From: Gammaproteobacteria bacterium
Lineage (GTDB): Bacteria; Pseudomonadota; Gammaproteobacteria; Pseudomonadales; Azotimanducaceae
NCBI GenBank assembly: GCA_026706935.1
Contig: JAPOXV010000018.1
Coordinates: 186,001-250,000, forward strand
Direction of reading: 5' to 3'
Length of the DNA: 64,000 nt
The notes below the pieces were generated by a model that searched no databases, was not told where the DNA came from, and was given only the letters and a program-made list of their open reading frames with translations. Of the stretch, positions 59,698 through 64,000 are shown piece by piece (position 1 is the first letter of the stretch; every line of letters starts with the position of its first letter). A program made the position numbers and the translations under genes.

Positions 59698-60677
59698 TTG
59701 GCGCAGGTAACAACGACCGTTGGCTTCCCATTGGTGTTGTGACGTTCGCATTAACCTCCGCACTCGTAAATCCAGTAGAGATTTTGGCGGACGCACCTTA
59801 TCTCACGGGTGTAATCGAAGACGACGATTCTCAGAAAATCGAAATGCCTAGTCTGCCATTCACATGGATGCGTCAAGTAGCTTGGCTCGCACCAGAAGGC
59901 AGCTTCGTAGACGTCGGGGACGTCGTCGTACGTGTCGATCCGGGAAGTTTGATAGAGGAAGAAGAACGGCTTGAAGCTAGCTACGAAGAACAGCTTGTCG
60001 CGTCAGAATTACAGAGAGCAGAGAGCCAGCTAGCGATCATTGACGCAGAAATGGCACTGGAAGGTGCGAGAACAACGCGTGAGCTGGCATGGCTGGATGC
60101 CCAGATTCCTGCAACAGCAGCAACACAACTAAACCACGACAGAGCGCAGCTCGCATTGGAGAACGCTGAAAACGCTTTACGTTTGGCGGAAGAAACACTC
60201 GCCAATGCGCGACGGAAGTTCGACGAACTTGCACCAGTGCTTGACCTCCGGGTTGAGACGGCTGAGGCTTGGTGGTCCCGAGTAAAAACCTCCCTGAGCG
60301 AGTTGGCCATAAGAGCGGCGCGTCCGGGCGTTGTAATTTACGCGGAAAATGAGTTTAGTGGGGTGAAAGTATTTGCAGGTGAGACGCTTCAGCCCGGAGA
60401 TCTGATCGTAACGATCGCGACGCGTGGTCAACTGCAGTTTGTATTCTGGGTTCACGATGCCGACATCAATCAAATGCGCAAAGGACAGAAATTAGCCGTA
60501 ATTGCAGATGCCTTGCCTGATCGGGTTGTTGAAGCAGAGGTCGATTGGGTGGCGAACTATGCGACAGATCGCGAGACATGGAGTCAAGGTGGTTATTTCA
60601 AGGTAGTCGCAAAACCCTTGTCAAATTTGCCTGAAAACTTCGTGCCAGGTATGGCGGTTTCAGCCGAGATTTTTTGA
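59694..60677 (+). CDS. Membrane fusion protein 1 (HlyD family) of the ABC system
   Basis: This 327-residue periplasmic adaptor has an N-terminal hydrophobic stretch (~12-32), a biotinyl-lipoyl-like domain (GSFVDVGDVVVRVDPGSL), a long helical hairpin rich in Glu/Ala (~85-200) and a beta-barrel part ending in FVPGMAVSAEIF. It is the first of three similar genes. GTG 59694 overlaps the ATPase stop by 4 bases. Confidence 0.85.
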   Translation: MIGAGNNDRWLPIGVVTFALTSALVNPVEILADAPYLTGVIEDDDSQKIEMPSLPFTWMRQVAWLAPEGSFVDVGDVVVRVDPGSLIEEEERLEASYEEQLVASELQRAESQLAIIDAEMALEGARTTRELAWLDAQIPATAATQLNHDRAQLALENAENALRLAEETLANARRKFDELAPVLDLRVETAEAWWSRVKTSLSELAIRAARPGVVIYAENEFSGVKVFAGETLQPGDLIVTIATRGQLQFVFWVHDADINQMRKGQKLAVIADALPDRVVEAEVDWVANYATDRETWSQGGYFKVVAKPLSNLPENFVPGMAVSAEIF

Positions 60678-60680
60678 ATC

Positions 60681-61823
60681 ATGTTTCGACGTTTAGTCTT
60701 ACTTTCGATAGTCTGGAGTTCTTGCACATCGTTCTCAGCTGAGTGGTTGGAAATACAGAGCGGCACGCACCCCGTTACGATCGAGACAACTGGGATCGTC
60801 ACATCGAAAAACAGTACTCGATTCAATCCACCTCCAAGTTTTCACTGGAACATGAATATCGGTGCGATTGTTCAAGAAGGTAAACGTGTCGTTCCTGGCG
60901 AATTACTCGTACGCTTCGAAGGCACGCGTGAAGATCAACGCTTAACTCAAGCCCGACAGCAACTTCAGGTACGACAAGGCGAACTCGTATCGCTCATAGA
61001 ACGACACACTCAACAGGTTGAATCCGAGAAACTGAACCTCGCAGAGGCAAAAAGCGAAGCTGAAAAAGCACACCGCAAGGCAGCGCAACCGGCGGAGTTG
61101 GTACCAAATGTCGAGTATCAGAAGCTGGTGAAGCAGCGCGAACTAGCCGATAAACGGGTCGAACAGCTGACTAGACGTGCGGAAATTAGTGAGCTACTAA
61201 GAACGAGCCAGAAACGGCGTCTCGAAATGGCAGTGCAGCGGTTATCGCGAATGGTCGATTCCGCTCAAGCCGACATTGATCGACTCACCATCCGTGCGCC
61301 TAGCAGCGGTATAGCGGTTATCGGTACGGCATTTAATGGTGAAAAGTTCGACGTTGGTGTGTCAGCCCAACCCAATCACGTTGTTGTCGAATTGGTGGAT
61401 GACTCGGAGCTCGAGGTACATGGTGACGTGCGCGAAGGTCAGGCAGCTCAAATCGAAGTCGGTCAGCTTGTTCGGATGACCGCGGAAGCGGCCGGTGGGT
61501 TAGAGTTCACGGGATCAATAGTCTTTATCGCAAATTCCGTTCGCCGAAAGTCACGTTTCGTGGAAGAGATGGTTCGAGATTTCCGTGTAGCGCTTGATCG
61601 TCGACCGGAAGGTTTGACTTTAGGCGTTTCTGTTCAAGCGATGATTGAGATTAATCGAGCTGAGCACTCCATCGCACTACCTCACGATGCAATTCTGTAT
61701 CGAAACGGTGTGCCAGGGGCAATTACGCGCGACGGGTGGCAACGGATACGACTTGGATCTAGAAGCAATGGCAAAGTCATCGTGACCAATGGACTATCGG
61801 AAGGCGACGAAGTCCAGATATGA
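60681..61823 (+). CDS. Membrane fusion protein 2 (HlyD family)
   Basis: This 380-residue adaptor has a Sec-type signal (~1-19), a lipoyl half-motif (GAIVQEGKRVVPGELLVRFEG), a coiled-coil hairpin (~90-195, Gln/Glu/Arg-rich), the second lipoyl half (RAPSSGIAVIG) and a beta-barrel/MP domain ending GLSEGDEVQI. It lies 3 bases after the first adaptor and overlaps the third by 4. Confidence 0.88.
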   Translation: MFRRLVLLSIVWSSCTSFSAEWLEIQSGTHPVTIETTGIVTSKNSTRFNPPPSFHWNMNIGAIVQEGKRVVPGELLVRFEGTREDQRLTQARQQLQVRQGELVSLIERHTQQVESEKLNLAEAKSEAEKAHRKAAQPAELVPNVEYQKLVKQRELADKRVEQLTRRAEISELLRTSQKRRLEMAVQRLSRMVDSAQADIDRLTIRAPSSGIAVIGTAFNGEKFDVGVSAQPNHVVVELVDDSELEVHGDVREGQAAQIEVGQLVRMTAEAAGGLEFTGSIVFIANSVRRKSRFVEEMVRDFRVALDRRPEGLTLGVSVQAMIEINRAEHSIALPHDAILYRNGVPGAITRDGWQRIRLGSRSNGKVIVTNGLSEGDEVQI

Positions 61824-63013
61824 TGCAAAAGTCGGTTTTCCTACTTGCACTAGTGACCTTGGTTGCTTGCGGCGAGCGAGCGAATCGGAATATCGCGTTC
61901 AAGGTAGAACCTCGAGATCACCAATTCACGTTGCAAGCACGCGGCGATGTTGTTTCGTCTGAATCGATACCGATTCACGTTCCGAATAACGTGCCGATGC
62001 CACTGAACATTGAATGGTTATTACCCGAGTACACAGCTGTTCGAAAAGGCGACGTCGTTGTTAGGTTCGCGGATGAAGATCTACTATCTCAACGAAGCAA
62101 TTCATTGGTCGATATAGCGAATCAATCTCTATTGATTCGCAACCACATGATGGATAGTGGCACGGCGCATACGCAGATAGAACATGAAAGCGAACGGGTT
62201 GCAGGAGAGACAGTCATAGCGCAGACTTTTGCCGATTTTGATCCACGATATTTCAGCCGGATCGAAATAATCGATGCAATTGGCGATCTTGAGTTCCTAG
62301 GTGTAGAAGCGTCGTTCTACGATTGGCAGTTCGGTACCCACGAACAAAGGACTCGCGCTGAATTAGCTCGAATCGAAGCCGAAAGATCTTCCGTCGAACT
62401 ACAGTTGCAGCGACAAAATTCGGCTCTCGGCGCATCCGAACTGGTCAGTCCGGCAGACGGTGTTTTTCTACATGCCCGAACTCCGTGGGGACAGAAAATC
62501 GGCAAAGGCCGTACTATGTTTCCTGGGAGTGCGGTCGGGATGCTGCCCGTCGACGGAAAACTTCAGGCACGCATTTACGTCCCCAAGTCAGATGCGATTG
62601 GCATCGAAGTAGGTCAAACTGTAAAGCTGCGCATTGACGTTGATATTGAGCGTGAACTAGCTGGCGAAATCGTGACTGTTTCGCCGATGGCGATATCGCG
62701 CAACCCACAAGATCCGCGACAGTACGTTGTCGTTTCGGCGACGCTGGATGAAGGTTCGAAAAACAGGATTCGGATTGGGAGCGCATTGACGGCGACCATT
62801 GTCACAGCCAGCCTTCGTGACGCAATCGTTCTACCACAACAAGCGATATTCAATGAGGACGAAAAACACGTTGTCTACCTGGTCGTTGGGAATCAATTTG
62901 TAACTCGTCAAGTTAGTTTAGGCTTCCGAAGCCCGACACTCGTTGAAGTGAAAACAGGACTCGATGATGGCGACTTGGTAAGTCTGGTTGCTCCGGTAAA
63001 CCTTAGTTCGTAG
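61820..63013 (+). CDS. Membrane fusion protein 3 (HlyD family), lipoprotein
   Basis: This 397-residue adaptor has a lipoprotein signal ending in the lipobox LVAC (Cys ~17), so it should be lipid-anchored. Lipoyl motifs (VRKGDVVVRFAD and SPADGVFLH), a helical hairpin (~90-200) and the C-terminal GLDDGDLVSLV of the family follow. The three adaptors differ in anchor type: membrane helix or signal, Sec signal, and lipid. Confidence 0.88.
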   Translation: MMQKSVFLLALVTLVACGERANRNIAFKVEPRDHQFTLQARGDVVSSESIPIHVPNNVPMPLNIEWLLPEYTAVRKGDVVVRFADEDLLSQRSNSLVDIANQSLLIRNHMMDSGTAHTQIEHESERVAGETVIAQTFADFDPRYFSRIEIIDAIGDLEFLGVEASFYDWQFGTHEQRTRAELARIEAERSSVELQLQRQNSALGASELVSPADGVFLHARTPWGQKIGKGRTMFPGSAVGMLPVDGKLQARIYVPKSDAIGIEVGQTVKLRIDVDIERELAGEIVTVSPMAISRNPQDPRQYVVVSATLDEGSKNRIRIGSALTATIVTASLRDAIVLPQQAIFNEDEKHVVYLVVGNQFVTRQVSLGFRSPTLVEVKTGLDDGDLVSLVAPVNLSS

Positions 63014-63137
63014 GAGCAATACGCTTCATACCCGTCAAATCGCCTAACAGAACGGCTTATCACCAAGTCCCTCTCCATGCCTTGCGTACAACTGACTTTA
63101 TCGAATCTGATAGGGCATTCCTAAGAACAGTCATCCG

Positions 63138-64000
63138 ATGAACATCCGGGCAGCTACAAAGTCGATTCTTCCAGATTTCCGACACGCTTTCGGTCAACTC
63201 ACTCACCATAAGCTACGATCAGCACTGACGCTATTGGGCATGGTGTTTGGCGTCGCAGCGGTTATCGCGATGCTGGCGGTTAGTGAAGGAGGGCGTCGCG
63301 AAGCGTTGCTATTGGTAGAAGGTATGGGTGTCAACAATCTCATCGTCGAAGCGAATGAAGGTCGTGGGGATGAATTACGTGAAGTTAGGTCTCTTTCCGA
63401 TGGTCTCACGACGGGCGATGCATTCGCGATCAAGGAGACACTGCCCTTCGTTGAAGCCTGGGCCGGTGTACGCCGAATCAATGTCTGGAACTTGATCTCC
63501 CACGAGGGTCAGAGTAACGCTGACGTGCTCGCCGTAAGTCCTTCCTACTTTTCCCTATCGGGTTTAGAACCTGCTCAAGGTAGCTTGTTCAATACGAGCG
63601 ATGATTCTCACTTCGCACAGAAAGCTGTATTAGGCGACGCGGCATCAAGACAGTTGTTCCCGAACGGGGAAGCAATTGGAAAACGCATAAAGATCAATTA
63701 TTTATGGGTAGAAGTTATCGGGGTACTACGCGATACACAAATCCAAGGCGAGGAGTTTCAAGGCGAACAGGTAGGTGGCGAAAGCGAACGAGCCTATATT
63801 CCCTTACAGACTGGATTGAAGCGATTGCGACTCAGCCCACTTGCGTCAGAACTCTCATCGCTAAAACTGAAGATCGGTACCTCGGTATCCCCCGGAGAGG
63901 CGGCTCGCGCGGTTGAGCACCTACTAAACCAGAGACATGGTGGACAAGAAGACACCCGAATTGTCGTTCCTGCTCGACTGCTTGCACAGCAGCGTCAAAC
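63138..64000 (+). CDS. MacB-type ABC permease, N-terminal part (3' end outside window)
   Basis: The frame opens at ATG 63138 and runs off the window edge (~287 residues seen). The first helix, RSALTLLGMVFGVAAVIAMLA, followed by SEGGRREAL, and then a MacB periplasmic core domain (LAVSPSYFSLSGLEPAQG, GDAASRQLFP, VEVIGVL) identify the MacB/FtsX permease family. It completes the transporter with the upstream ATPase and adaptors. The remaining three helices are not visible. Confidence 0.9.
   Translation, partial: MNIRAATKSILPDFRHAFGQLTHHKLRSALTLLGMVFGVAAVIAMLAVSEGGRREALLLVEGMGVNNLIVEANEGRGDELREVRSLSDGLTTGDAFAIKETLPFVEAWAGVRRINVWNLISHEGQSNADVLAVSPSYFSLSGLEPAQGSLFNTSDDSHFAQKAVLGDAASRQLFPNGEAIGKRIKINYLWVEVIGVLRDTQIQGEEFQGEQVGGESERAYIPLQTGLKRLRLSPLASELSSLKLKIGTSVSPGEAARAVEHLLNQRHGGQEDTRIVVPARLLAQQRQ

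Overview
The window looks like a chromosomal segment of a gammaproteobacterium. Several gene orders typical of that class are present: leuC-leuD-leuB-asd-truA-trpF-trpB-trpA-folC-dedD-cvpA-purF; tRNAs followed by tig-clpP-clpX-hup-ppiD; rnhA-dnaQ; and clpS-clpA-infA-ate-aat-trxB. Genes are densely packed with many 4-base stop/start overlaps (ATGA, GTGA, TTGA). The species cannot be named from the sequence alone.

The striking part is the first 14 kb. After the 3' end of chorismate synthase and a secreted dienelactone-hydrolase-like protein comes a sterol biosynthesis locus. A squalene synthase gene (plus strand) converges on a minus-strand run that reads, in transcription order: HMG-CoA reductase/mevalonate kinase fusion, C-4 demethylation dehydrogenase (SdmB-like), Rieske C-4 demethylase (SdmA-like), delta14-sterol reductase, CYP51 14-alpha-demethylase, and one very large protein joining squalene monooxygenase to oxidosqualene cyclase. 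Together these could take HMG-CoA to mevalonate-5-phosphate, and two farnesyl-diphosphates to squalene, oxidosqualene, lanosterol and a 14- and 4-demethylated sterol. Two steps of the route are covalently fused pairs. A TnpB-only IS605-type element follows at about 14.6-15.9 kb, so the locus may sit in an accessory segment.

From 16 to 34 kb: a soluble kinase/receiver/DNA-binding fusion, a RimJ-type acetyltransferase, then a long biosynthetic run for leucine, aspartate semialdehyde, tryptophan, folylpolyglutamate and purine, with tRNA modification genes (truA, miaE). lpxH and folD lie on the opposite strand.

From 34 to 45 kb: tRNA-Pro, tRNA-Arg and tRNA-His, trigger factor, ClpP, a small protein made of two ClpX-type zinc domains, ClpX, HU, PpiD, a tandem RNase H protein, DnaQ, NhaB and NudC. 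No lon gene is found between clpX and hup.

From 45 to 64 kb: isocitrate lyase, PurB, MnmA, MoaCDE, isocitrate dehydrogenase, and an N-degron group (ClpS, ClpA, and the two aminoacyl-tRNA-protein transferases) with IF-1 and thioredoxin reductase. The window ends in a MacAB-like transporter operon that has one ATPase, three successive membrane fusion proteins and a permease cut off by the window edge.
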